From contig JABFWC010000266.1 in assembly GCA_013362385.1 (NCBI GenBank), positions 1 to 6,722 on the forward strand: a DNA stretch of 6,722 bases, in the 5' to 3' direction. Source of the stretch: Pseudarthrobacter sp. (GTDB lineage Bacteria; Actinomycetota; Actinomycetes; Actinomycetales; Micrococcaceae). The notes beneath the pieces are model-generated. The model searched no databases, was not told where the DNA came from, and was given only the letters and a program-made list of their open reading frames with translations. This document shows, piece by piece, positions 1-5,976 of this stretch (position 1 is the first letter of the stretch; each line of letters opens with the position of its first letter). The position numbers were made by a program, and so were the translations under genes.

Positions 1-118
1 CTTCGAATACGTCGGTCCGCTGGTTGACACCAAACTGAACGAAAAGTCGCTCTCGATCGCCCTGCGCGAGATCAACGAAGGCAAGCTGGTTTCCACGCCG
101 ATCGAAGCCGCAGAGTAA
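1..118 (+). CDS. rpoZ: RNA polymerase omega subunit, C-terminal part (5' end outside window)
   Basis: The reading frame is open from base 2 and ends at TAA 116-118, giving the last 38 residues. It begins [20 protein letters not shown] and ends in TPIEAAE. The segment [14 protein letters not shown] matches the conserved C-terminal part of actinobacterial omega, where the omega fold (usually about 85-110 residues) ends in a short acidic tail. Omega binds the beta-prime subunit and helps assembly and stability of RNA polymerase. The gene lies 38 bp upstream of coaBC on the same strand with no visible terminator between, so the two are probably co-transcribed; rpoZ followed by coaBC is a common actinobacterial order. 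Identification rests on remembered family sequence from a short fragment plus this synteny, and the N-terminal half cannot be checked. Confidence 0.88.
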   Translation, partial: FEYVGPLVDTKLNEKSLSIALREINEGKLVSTPIEAAE

Positions 119-147
119 TCCTGCCGCATATCTGACTCGCTGCTGAC

Positions 148-153
148 GGAGGT
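148..153 (+). promoter_or_regulatory. Shine-Dalgarno site of coaBC
   Basis: GGAGGT is a full-strength anti-16S match, but it ends only 3 nt before the GTG at 157. The spacing is short, though acceptable if pairing centres on the GGAG part. It supports this GTG as the start, which also fits the protein because the CoaC domain normally begins with a short strand (MRIVLGVGGGIAAYK) at the very N-terminus. No promoter is visible in the 38 bp after rpoZ. Confidence 0.7.
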
Positions 154-156
154 CAC

Positions 157-1401
157 GTGCGCATAGTCCTCGGAGTCGGGGGAGGGATCGCCGCCTACAA
201 GGTGGCATCGCTCCTCCGGCTTTTTACTGAAGCCGGCCATGACGTCACGGTGATCCCCACGGAGGCCTCCACCCGCTTCGTGGGCACCGCCACTTGGGAG
301 GCGCTGTCCGGCAACCCGGTCAGCAACAGCGTTTTCGACGACGTCCACCTGGTCAACCACGTCCGCCTGGGCCACGAGGCGGACCTGGTGGTCGTCGCAC
401 CGGCCACGGCCGACCTCCTGGCCAAGGCCGCCACCGGACAGGCGGGAGACCTGCTCACCAACACCCTGCTGATGGCGCACGGACCGGTGCTGTTCGCCCC
501 GGCGATGCACACCGAAATGTGGCAGCACCCGGCCACCCGCGCCAACGTCGAGACGCTCCGTACGCGCGGCGCGGCAGTCCTGGAGCCCGCGTCCGGGCGC
601 CTGACGGGTGCCGATTCCGGCCCGGGCAGGCTGCCCGAGCCCGAGGCCATCTTCGACGCCGCCATGGCCCTGGTCCAGGGGCGCAGCGATTACCAGCTTC
701 CGCTGGCCGGGCGCACGGTCACCATCAGCGCCGGGGGAACCCGCGAGCCGCTGGACCCCGTCCGCTTCCTCGGCAACAGGTCTTCCGGGAAACAAGGCGT
801 CGCGCTGGCAGTCGCTGCACGCAACGCCGGCGCCACAGTCCGCCTGCTGGCGGCCCATATGGACGTCCCCGCACCGTCCGGCGTCGAAGTGGTCCAGGTG
901 GAAACCGCCCTGCAGCTGCGCGAAGCCGCGCTCAAAGCCGCCGCCGACTCCGACGTCTTCATCATGTCCGCCGCCGTCGCCGACTTCCGGCCCGCGGATG
1001 TCTCGGACACCAAGATCAAGAAGCGGGATGACAGCGCCGACCCCGTCATCACCCTGGTCCGGAACCCGGACATCCTGCAGGAACTGGTGGAACGGCGCAA
1101 CAGCGGGCCGTCCGGACCGGCGGGGGAGCAGCTCATCGTTGGCTTCGCCGCGGAGACCGGGGACAGCGAGGGCGACGTCCTGGGCTACGCCGAAGCCAAA
1201 CTGCAGCGTAAGGGCTGCGACCTGCTGGTGGTCAACCACGTCGGAACCGACAAAGTCTTCGGGCAGGACTCCAACTCGGTGGTCATCCTCTCGCGCGCCG
1301 GCTCCGAACCACAGGAGGCGTCAGGAACGAAGGCCGAGGTTTCCGACGCCATCATCAGCCGCATCAGCTTCGAACTGAACCGCGTATCGCCCCTGGCCTG
1401 A
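157..1401 (+). CDS. coaBC: Bifunctional phosphopantothenoylcysteine decarboxylase / phosphopantothenate-cysteine ligase (CoaBC, Dfp)
   Basis: This cytoplasmic enzyme catalyses two consecutive steps of coenzyme A synthesis: CoaB joins 4'-phosphopantothenate to cysteine using a nucleotide triphosphate, and FMN-dependent CoaC decarboxylates the product to 4'-phosphopantetheine. Residues 1-175 form the flavoprotein CoaC domain: GVGGGIAAYK at 6-15, the presumed catalytic His68 in NHVRLGHEADLVVVAPAT, PAMHTEMW at 115-122, and the substrate flap GADSGPGR at 151-158. Residues 183-405 form CoaB: TREPLDPVRFLGNRSSGKQG at 195-214, SAAVADFRP at 271-279, the KIKK motif at 286-289, NPDIL at 303-307 and GFAAET at 329-334. 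The length of 414 residues is normal for the fusion. Two CoaC hallmarks differ from the E. coli pattern: the Asn of PxMNxxMW is His118, and the Cys of ACGDxGxGRM is Gly151. I believe related actinobacterial proteins show the same changes. A short Gly/Pro-rich insert (GPSGPAG, 317-323) sits in the CoaB half. GTG start; metK follows after 77 bp. Confidence 0.96.
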   Translation: MRIVLGVGGGIAAYKVASLLRLFTEAGHDVTVIPTEASTRFVGTATWEALSGNPVSNSVFDDVHLVNHVRLGHEADLVVVAPATADLLAKAATGQAGDLLTNTLLMAHGPVLFAPAMHTEMWQHPATRANVETLRTRGAAVLEPASGRLTGADSGPGRLPEPEAIFDAAMALVQGRSDYQLPLAGRTVTISAGGTREPLDPVRFLGNRSSGKQGVALAVAARNAGATVRLLAAHMDVPAPSGVEVVQVETALQLREAALKAAADSDVFIMSAAVADFRPADVSDTKIKKRDDSADPVITLVRNPDILQELVERRNSGPSGPAGEQLIVGFAAETGDSEGDVLGYAEAKLQRKGCDLLVVNHVGTDKVFGQDSNSVVILSRAGSEPQEASGTKAEVSDAIISRISFELNRVSPLA

Positions 1402-1466
1402 CGTGTTCCCGGCCACGTTCGCTTAGCACGAGGACATCTCGCGCCGGGCGCACCGACTCCAACCAG

Positions 1467-1472
1467 TAAGGT
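1467..1472 (+). promoter_or_regulatory. metK start element: TAAGGT, a -10 box or a Shine-Dalgarno site
   Basis: TAAGGT lies upstream of the metK GTG at 1479. As a -10 hexamer (TANNNT) its last T would be position -7 exactly if transcription begins at the G of the GTG, the geometry of leaderless actinobacterial mRNAs. As a Shine-Dalgarno site, AAGG at 1468-1471 lies 7 nt before the start, also a good spacing. No TTGACA-like -35 is seen 17-19 bp upstream, where the DNA is GC-rich. The rest of the 77-bp gap holds weak GC-rich inverted repeats (ACGTG 1401-1405 with CACGT 1414-1418; GCGC 1441-1444 with GCGC 1448-1451). I see no SAM riboswitch: the gap is too short and lacks the conserved fold. Confidence 0.4.
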
Positions 1473-1478
1473 AGTTGA

Positions 1479-2714
1479 GTGACTTTACCGCTGCACCTTC
1501 CCCAGACCCACGGGGCCACGCCCTCCGCGCTCCGGCTTTTCACGTCCGAGTCGGTCACCGAAGGCCATCCGGACAAGATCTGCGACCAGATCAGTGACGC
1601 CATCCTGGACGCCCTGCTCGCAGCGGACCCCGAGTCCCGCGTGGCCGTCGAAACCATGGCCACCACTGGCCTGGTGCACGTGGCCGGCGAAGTCACCACC
1701 GACGCCTACGTCGAAATCCCGCAGATCGTCCGCGAAACCATCCTGGGGATCGGCTACGACTCCTCAGCCAACGGTTTCGACGGCGCCCGCTGCGGCGTGT
1801 CCGTCTCCATCGGCCAGCAGTCCAACGACATCGCCGGCGGCGTCTTCAACTCCCTTGAAGCACGCGAGGGCCGCCAGGAGGACGACTACGACCTGCAGGG
1901 CGCCGGCGACCAGGGCCTGATGTTTGGCTACGCAAGCGATGAGACTCCGTCCTACATGCCGACCCCGATCTGGCTGGCGCACCGGCTCTCCGAGCGGCTG
2001 ACCGACGTCCGCAAGACCGGCCAGCTCGCGTACCTGCGCCCTGACGGCAAGACCCAGGTCACTGTGGGCTACGACAAGGATGTACCCGTCTCCGTGGAGA
2101 CCGTGGTGATTTCCAGCCAGCATGCGGAAGGCGCCAGCCTTGAGCAGCTCCGCGCCGACCTCGCCGCCGTCGTCATCGAACCGGTGCTGGCCGCCGCGAA
2201 CCTGGACATCTCCCGTGCCGCCAACATCCTCAACCCGGCCGGTGAATTCGTTATCGGCGGACCCGTCGGCGACGCCGGCCTGACCGGCCGCAAGATCATT
2301 GTCGACACCTACGGCGGCATGGCCCGCCACGGCGGCGGTGCCTTCTCGGGCAAGGACCCGTCCAAGGTGGACCGCTCCGCCGCATACGCCATGCGCTGGG
2401 TCGCCAAGAACGTCGTCGCAGCAGGGCTGGCCAAACGCGCAGAGATCCAGATTGCCTACGCCATCGGCCAGGCCCGCCCCGTGGGCACGTACGTGGAGAC
2501 CTTCGGCACCGAGACCGTGGACCCGGCACGGATCAGTGCTGCCATCGCCGAAATCTTCGACCTCCGCCCCCGCGCCATCATCGACGCCCTGGACCTCAAG
2601 CGCCCGATCTACGCCAAGACCGCGGCGCACGGCCACTTCGGCCGTGACGAGCCCGATTTCACGTGGGAGCGCCTGGACCGGGTGGACGAGCTGAAGGCAT
2701 ACTTCAACGCCTAG
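1479..2714 (+). CDS. metK: S-adenosylmethionine synthetase (methionine adenosyltransferase)
   Basis: MetK makes S-adenosylmethionine, the cell's main methyl donor, from ATP and L-methionine with release of phosphate and pyrophosphate; the enzyme is a cytoplasmic tetramer needing Mg2+ and K+. The N-terminal domain opens with [20 protein letters not shown] (21-40), where His30 and Asp32 are in the ATP/Mg site. The family signature [12 protein letters not shown] is at 141-152, and the phosphate-binding loop [16 protein letters not shown] is at 285-300 with Lys292. The C-terminal part contains [11 protein letters not shown] at 326-336 and [10 protein letters not shown] near 380-389. At 411 residues it is slightly longer than the 384 residues of E. 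coli MetK, because of about 18 extra N-terminal residues and small inserts. GTG at 1479 is chosen because of the upstream TAAGGT element; I know of no internal start that would keep the first motif with a better site. It sits between coaBC and priA on the same strand. Confidence 0.97.
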   Translation: MTLPLHLPQTHGATPSALRLFTSESVTEGHPDKICDQISDAILDALLAADPESRVAVETMATTGLVHVAGEVTTDAYVEIPQIVRETILGIGYDSSANGFDGARCGVSVSIGQQSNDIAGGVFNSLEAREGRQEDDYDLQGAGDQGLMFGYASDETPSYMPTPIWLAHRLSERLTDVRKTGQLAYLRPDGKTQVTVGYDKDVPVSVETVVISSQHAEGASLEQLRADLAAVVIEPVLAAANLDISRAANILNPAGEFVIGGPVGDAGLTGRKIIVDTYGGMARHGGGAFSGKDPSKVDRSAAYAMRWVAKNVVAAGLAKRAEIQIAYAIGQARPVGTYVETFGTETVDPARISAAIAEIFDLRPRAIIDALDLKRPIYAKTAAHGHFGRDEPDFTWERLDRVDELKAYFNA

Positions 2715-2715
2715 G

Positions 2716-2735
2716 CCGGTCTTTCTGAAGGCCGG
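2716..2735 (+). terminator. Hairpin directly after metK (possible weak terminator or mRNA 3' structure)
   Basis: CCGGTCTT (2716-2723) and AAGGCCGG (2728-2735) pair over 8 bp with one G-U wobble, around the 4-nt loop TCTG, starting 2 nt after the metK stop TAG. No run of T follows (AGCAGCAATG), so it is not a canonical intrinsic terminator. High-GC actinobacteria are often credited with U-poor hairpin terminators, so partial termination or protection of the metK mRNA 3' end are both possible. Folding energy was not computed. The rest of the 89-bp gap before priA shows no clear promoter, which argues for some read-through into priA. Confidence 0.4.
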
Positions 2736-2790
2736 AGCAGCAATGTCAGTGCCCGGTGCTTGGCTGTCCGTGTCCAACCGGCGGCTGAAC

Positions 2791-2796
2791 GGAGGT
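2791..2796 (+). promoter_or_regulatory. Shine-Dalgarno site of priA
   Basis: GGAGGT lies 7 nt before the GTG at 2804, an ideal spacing. This decides the start codon in favour of GTG 2804; an ATG at 2817 is in another reading frame. Confidence 0.8.
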
Positions 2797-2803
2797 AAGC
2801 ACG

Positions 2804-4888
2804 GTGCCCACTGAAAGTGCTGTCCAGCCGTCCCTCCTGCAGGGCTTTCCTGCCCGGCCGGCACCGGACGGCCTTGCCCTGGCCGGACACCTTCCGGTGG
2901 CCCGGGTGCTCGTGGAGTCGTCGCTGCCGCATCTTGACCGCCCCTTCGACTACGCCGTGCCGGCCTCCCTCGACGAGTCCGCACGGCCGGGCGTCAGGGT
3001 GAAGGTGAAGTTCAACGGCCAGGACCTCGGCGGATACCTGCTGGAACGGCTTGCCGCGTCCGACGCCGGCCATGCGCTCGTGCCCCTGGCGAAGGTCGTG
3101 TCCCCGGTCCCGGTCCTCACACCAGAAGTACGCCGCCTTGCCGACGCCGTTGCCGCCCGCTATGCCGGGACGGCCAGCGATGTGCTCCGCCTGGCTGTGC
3201 CGCCGCGGGTCGCGAAACTCGAAAAGGACTATCCCGCATCCGTGGCTCCCACCGCGGAACCGACGGAAACGGGCGGCCTTCCCCGTTCCGCGGCCCCTTC
3301 CGGGTGGACGGGCTACCGTGCAGGTCCCGCTTTCCTCCGGCACCTGGTCGCCGGCGGATCCCCGAGGGCCGTGCTCAACCCGCTGCAGGGCTACGGGCCC
3401 GCCGGCTGGCCGCAGCTACTGGCCGGAGCGGCTGCCGCCGCCTACGCTTCCGGCCGCGGAGCCCTCCTGGTGGTGCCGGACTACCGGGACCTCGACCGGC
3501 TCGAGTACGCGCTCAAGACCTTGCTGCCGGACCGTGCCGTGGCCCGGCTTGCAGCTGATGACGGGCCGACGCCGCGCTACCGCAACTTCCTGCAACTGCT
3601 CTCCGGTACCGCCAGGGTGGCCATCGGCACCCGGTCGGCTGCCTTCGCCCCCGTGCAGGACCTAGGCTTGGTCGCGTGCTGGGACGACGGCGACGACCTC
3701 CACATTGAACAGCGCGCCCCCTACGCCCACACGCGGGAGGTCCTGCTGCTGCGTGCCGAGCAGGAGGGCGCAGCCTGCCTGCTCGCCGGGCATGCCCGCA
3801 GCACCGAGGTCCAGCGGCTGGTGGATGCCGGCTGGGCGGTCCCCATCAGCGCCGATCGTCCCGTGCTCCGTTCAACTGTTCCCCGGGTGATTAATACGGC
3901 GGACAGCTTCGAACAGGGCCGGGATCCGCTGGCCACCATCGCCCGGCTGCCGGGGGCGGCCTGGAAGGCGGCCAAGGAGGGCTTGGAGCACGGGCCGGTC
4001 CTGGTGCAGGTGGCACGGGCGGGCTACGCTCCGTCACTGGTCTGTGAAACCTGCCGCGAACCCGCCCGGTGCAACACGTGTCAGGGCCCGCTGGCCCTGG
4101 CCGGCACGTCAGCCCCGCCGCAATGCCGCTGGTGTTCCACCCCGGCTCCCGACTGGCGATGCACACATTGCGGGGGAAAGCAGCTGCGGAAAGGGGCCAC
4201 GGGCGTGCTGCGCACGGCCGAAGAACTCGGCCGCGCCTTCCCCGGGGCGACCGTCATCACGTCCTCGGGCGACCAGGTGAAGGCCCGCGTGGGTGCGGGC
4301 AAGGCCTTGGTAGTGGCGACCGTGGGTGCCGAACCTGTCGCCGACGGCGGCTATGCCGCCGCCCTGCTGCTGGACGGCGATTCCCTGCTGCGTCGCGAAA
4401 CATTGCGGGCCGGCGAAGATACGGTGCGCAGGTGGTTCAATGCCGCCGCCCTGGTGCGGCCGGCCCCCGATGGCGGCCTGGTGGTGGTCACCGCGACGGA
4501 CACCGCCGCCACGGGGGCCTTGCTGCGCTGGGATCCTGCCGGCTACGCCCAGCGGGAACTGGCATTGCGGACGGAGCTCGGGCTGCCGCCTGCCGTCCGC
4601 ATCGCCTCGGTAACGGGGCCGCGCCCCGCCGTCGAGCATTACACCGGTGCCGTCGAAGCCGAACTTGGAAGTGCGGGCATCGTCCTGCGCAGCGCAGGCC
4701 CGGCGCCCCTGCTCCTGGCCGGCCCGCCGGCGCGGCGCCCGGCCGAGGACGTCCGAACCCTGCTGTTCTTTCCCTACAGCGAGGGGCCCGCCGTCGTCCG
4801 CGTCCTGCGGGCCACCCGGGCGGCGGTGGCCGCCAAACGCGCAACCGAACCCGTGCAGGTGCGCCTCGACGGGGTGGACGTGCTGTAG
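2804..4888 (+). CDS. priA: Replication-restart protein PriA, actinobacterial form without helicase motifs
   Basis: PriA recognises stalled forks and D-loops and starts reloading of the replicative helicase. Residues 30-135 form the N-terminal 3'-OH DNA-binding domain (VARVLVESSLPHLDRPFDYA, then VKVKFNGQDLGGYLLE). A Pro/Thr-rich linker covers about 142-168. Residues 185-400 are the remnant of the first helicase lobe: RVAIGTRSAAFAPVQDLGLV (271-290) matches the conserved GTRSA segment. The zinc module at 410-460 has four CxxC pairs at Cys414/417, 423/426, 441/444 and 453/456. The C-terminal domain follows, including RELALRTELGLPP at 584-596. The Walker A loop is replaced by LQGYGPAGWP, the DEEH box by WDDGDD (293-298), and no QxxGRAGR motif remains, so ATP-driven unwinding is unlikely. 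This is known of actinobacterial PriA proteins; the 694-residue length is near that of E. coli PriA (about 730). It is the last gene of the plus-strand run. Confidence 0.93.
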   Translation: MPTESAVQPSLLQGFPARPAPDGLALAGHLPVARVLVESSLPHLDRPFDYAVPASLDESARPGVRVKVKFNGQDLGGYLLERLAASDAGHALVPLAKVVSPVPVLTPEVRRLADAVAARYAGTASDVLRLAVPPRVAKLEKDYPASVAPTAEPTETGGLPRSAAPSGWTGYRAGPAFLRHLVAGGSPRAVLNPLQGYGPAGWPQLLAGAAAAAYASGRGALLVVPDYRDLDRLEYALKTLLPDRAVARLAADDGPTPRYRNFLQLLSGTARVAIGTRSAAFAPVQDLGLVACWDDGDDLHIEQRAPYAHTREVLLLRAEQEGAACLLAGHARSTEVQRLVDAGWAVPISADRPVLRSTVPRVINTADSFEQGRDPLATIARLPGAAWKAAKEGLEHGPVLVQVARAGYAPSLVCETCREPARCNTCQGPLALAGTSAPPQCRWCSTPAPDWRCTHCGGKQLRKGATGVLRTAEELGRAFPGATVITSSGDQVKARVGAGKALVVATVGAEPVADGGYAAALLLDGDSLLRRETLRAGEDTVRRWFNAAALVRPAPDGGLVVVTATDTAATGALLRWDPAGYAQRELALRTELGLPPAVRIASVTGPRPAVEHYTGAVEAELGSAGIVLRSAGPAPLLLAGPPARRPAEDVRTLLFFPYSEGPAVVRVLRATRAAVAAKRATEPVQVRLDGVDVL

Positions 4889-4889
4889 G

Positions 4890-4899
4890 CCGGTACCGG
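4890..4899. repeat. Perfect 10-bp palindrome in the convergent gap
   Basis: CCGGTACCGG fills all but the first base of the 11-bp gap between the priA stop (TAG 4886-4888) and the minus-strand glycosyltransferase stop (complement of TCA 4900-4902). With no loop it makes only a poor hairpin by itself. GCCGG 4889-4893 can also pair with CCGGC 4906-4910 across a 12-nt loop, and GGCG 4908-4911 with CGCC 4915-4918 inside the glycosyltransferase end. No T-run is present on either strand, so a bidirectional terminator is possible but unproven. A chance palindrome in GC-rich DNA is equally plausible. Confidence 0.45.
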
Positions 4900-5976
4900 T
4901 CAGCGCCGGCGCTTCGCCATGATTTCGTGCGCCACGTCCACAAGCTGGCGGGCGGACTCATCCCAGCTGAACTCCCGGGCGCGCGCCACCGAGCGGCGCG
5001 AGATGTCCTGCCACCGTGCCTCGTCGCGCAGGGCGTTCACCGCTTCCGCGAACTGCTCCGGCGATGACGGATCGACGTAGCTGGCGGCGTCGGCGCCGAC
5101 CTCCTGGAAAATCGGAATGTCGCTGGCGATCACGGGGGTTCCCACGGCCATCGCCTCGACCAGCGGAAGGCCATATCCCTCGGCGCGCGACAGGCTCACC
5201 AGCGCCGTTGCCCGGCGCAGCAGGGCGTCGTACTCGTCGTCGGTGACACCGTTGTGGAAGACCACGGACGCCCCCGCCGGAACCAGTTTCTCCAGTTCGG
5301 CGCGCCGCTGCGGAGTGATCCGGCTCAGCAGGTGGAGTGTGTAGCCGGGCAGCCCGGCCATGCCTGCCACCATGGTTTCCACGTTCTTGTAGGGCATGAA
5401 GGAGCCCATGTAGACGATGGTCTTGTCCGCCCCGTCCCCGGGCCGGCGCGGCTCCTGCGCGGGCTGCGGCGCGTTGGCGATGATCCGGACGGGGCGGCGC
5501 GTCAGGCGGTACTTGGCAATCAGCGCTTCGGTGGTGCGGCTGATGGTGGCCACCGCGTCGGCCCGGTTCAGGAGCAGCCGCTGCGGCCAGAATGCTTTGT
5601 GGTAGAGCCGCCACAGCACCCGCACCGGTGCCGGCAGGAAGCCCGGGGGCGCGGGGTGCTCGTAGTAGATCAGGTCGTGAAGCGTCAGGACCAGTCCGTA
5701 TTTCCGTCCCCAGGTGCCCATGGTCTGCATGGGGCACACCACCACATCCGGCTTCAGGGCGTTGACCTTCCGGGCTACGAACAGTTCGAGCGGCGACAGC
5801 GGGCTGCTGATCAGCGTGTACGGGACGTCGGGCAGGAGGGCGAGCTGCCGCTTGTCGGAGACCAGCATGGAGACGTCGGCGATCTTTGAAGTAGCCGCGA
5901 TCAGGCTGGCGCCGTAGCGGCTGATGCCGTCGTGATGGTCGGTGCGGGTGAAACGTGCATCGATGACGATCTTCAC
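4900..5976 (-). CDS. GT4-family glycosyltransferase (GT-B fold), substrate unknown
   Basis: This retaining GT-B enzyme would transfer a sugar, probably from a nucleotide-sugar donor, to an unknown acceptor, at the cytoplasmic side of the membrane or in the cytosol. The N-terminal acceptor lobe opens with a Rossmann strand MKIVIDARF and the DGISRY loop (16-21), a frequent GT4 variant of GIGRY. LTLHDLIYYEHP is at 97-108, and a basic hydrophobic helix at about 114-136 (VRVLWRLYHKAFW) could contact the membrane. The donor lobe starts near 185: IVYMGSFMPYKN (187-198, Lys197), LHLLSRIT, FHNGVTDDEYDALLRRA at 240-256, and the E-x7-E motif EGYGLPLVEAMAVGTPVIAS with Glu266 and Glu274. No signal peptide or transmembrane segment is seen; 358 residues is usual. 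The start is GTG, overlapping the hydrolase stop by 4 nt, with AAGGA 9 nt upstream. Cell-surface glycan, exopolysaccharide or glycolipid synthesis are all possible roles. Confidence 0.9.
   Translation of the reverse strand: MKIVIDARFTRTDHHDGISRYGASLIAATSKIADVSMLVSDKRQLALLPDVPYTLISSPLSPLELFVARKVNALKPDVVVCPMQTMGTWGRKYGLVLTLHDLIYYEHPAPPGFLPAPVRVLWRLYHKAFWPQRLLLNRADAVATISRTTEALIAKYRLTRRPVRIIANAPQPAQEPRRPGDGADKTIVYMGSFMPYKNVETMVAGMAGLPGYTLHLLSRITPQRRAELEKLVPAGASVVFHNGVTDDEYDALLRRATALVSLSRAEGYGLPLVEAMAVGTPVIASDIPIFQEVGADAASYVDPSSPEQFAEAVNALRDEARWQDISRRSVARAREFSWDESARQLVDVAHEIMAKRRR

Noticed and set aside
294..1031. Plus-strand alternative frame of 245 codons inside coaBC
   Set aside because: The translation is extremely Arg/Gly/Pro-rich and lies wholly within coaBC, whose own frame carries every family motif.
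1401..1418. ACGTG / CACGT inverted repeat at the coaBC stop as a terminator
   Set aside because: Only 5 bp of stem with an 8-nt loop, no U-tract, and a competing TGGCC/GGCCA pairing over the same bases; too weak to call.
1402..1478. SAM riboswitch in front of metK
   Set aside because: The gap is only 77 bp and shows none of the multi-stem junction or conserved core expected of SAM riboswitches.
2760..2777. TTGG-N10-CCAA inverted repeat upstream of priA as an operator
   Set aside because: Only 4-bp half sites with no further symmetry; expected by chance and no regulator is indicated.
1764..2984. Long minus-strand open frame (406 codons) opposite metK and the start of priA
   Set aside because: It lies antisense to an unmistakable metK; open antisense frames are common in high-GC genes. 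The translation is Gly/Ala/Arg-rich without recognisable domains.
3225..3310. Possible frameshift or fusion point in the Pro/Thr-rich part of PriA
   Set aside because: The frame is continuous with recognisable PriA sequence on both sides; this fits a normal variable linker between the DNA-binding domain and the helicase-like lobe.
4069..5067. Plus-strand open frame (332 codons) across the end of priA and into the glycosyltransferase gene
   Set aside because: Out of frame with priA, with an Arg/Pro/Gly-rich low-complexity translation and no ribosome site; it overlaps two well-supported genes. A GC-bias shadow.
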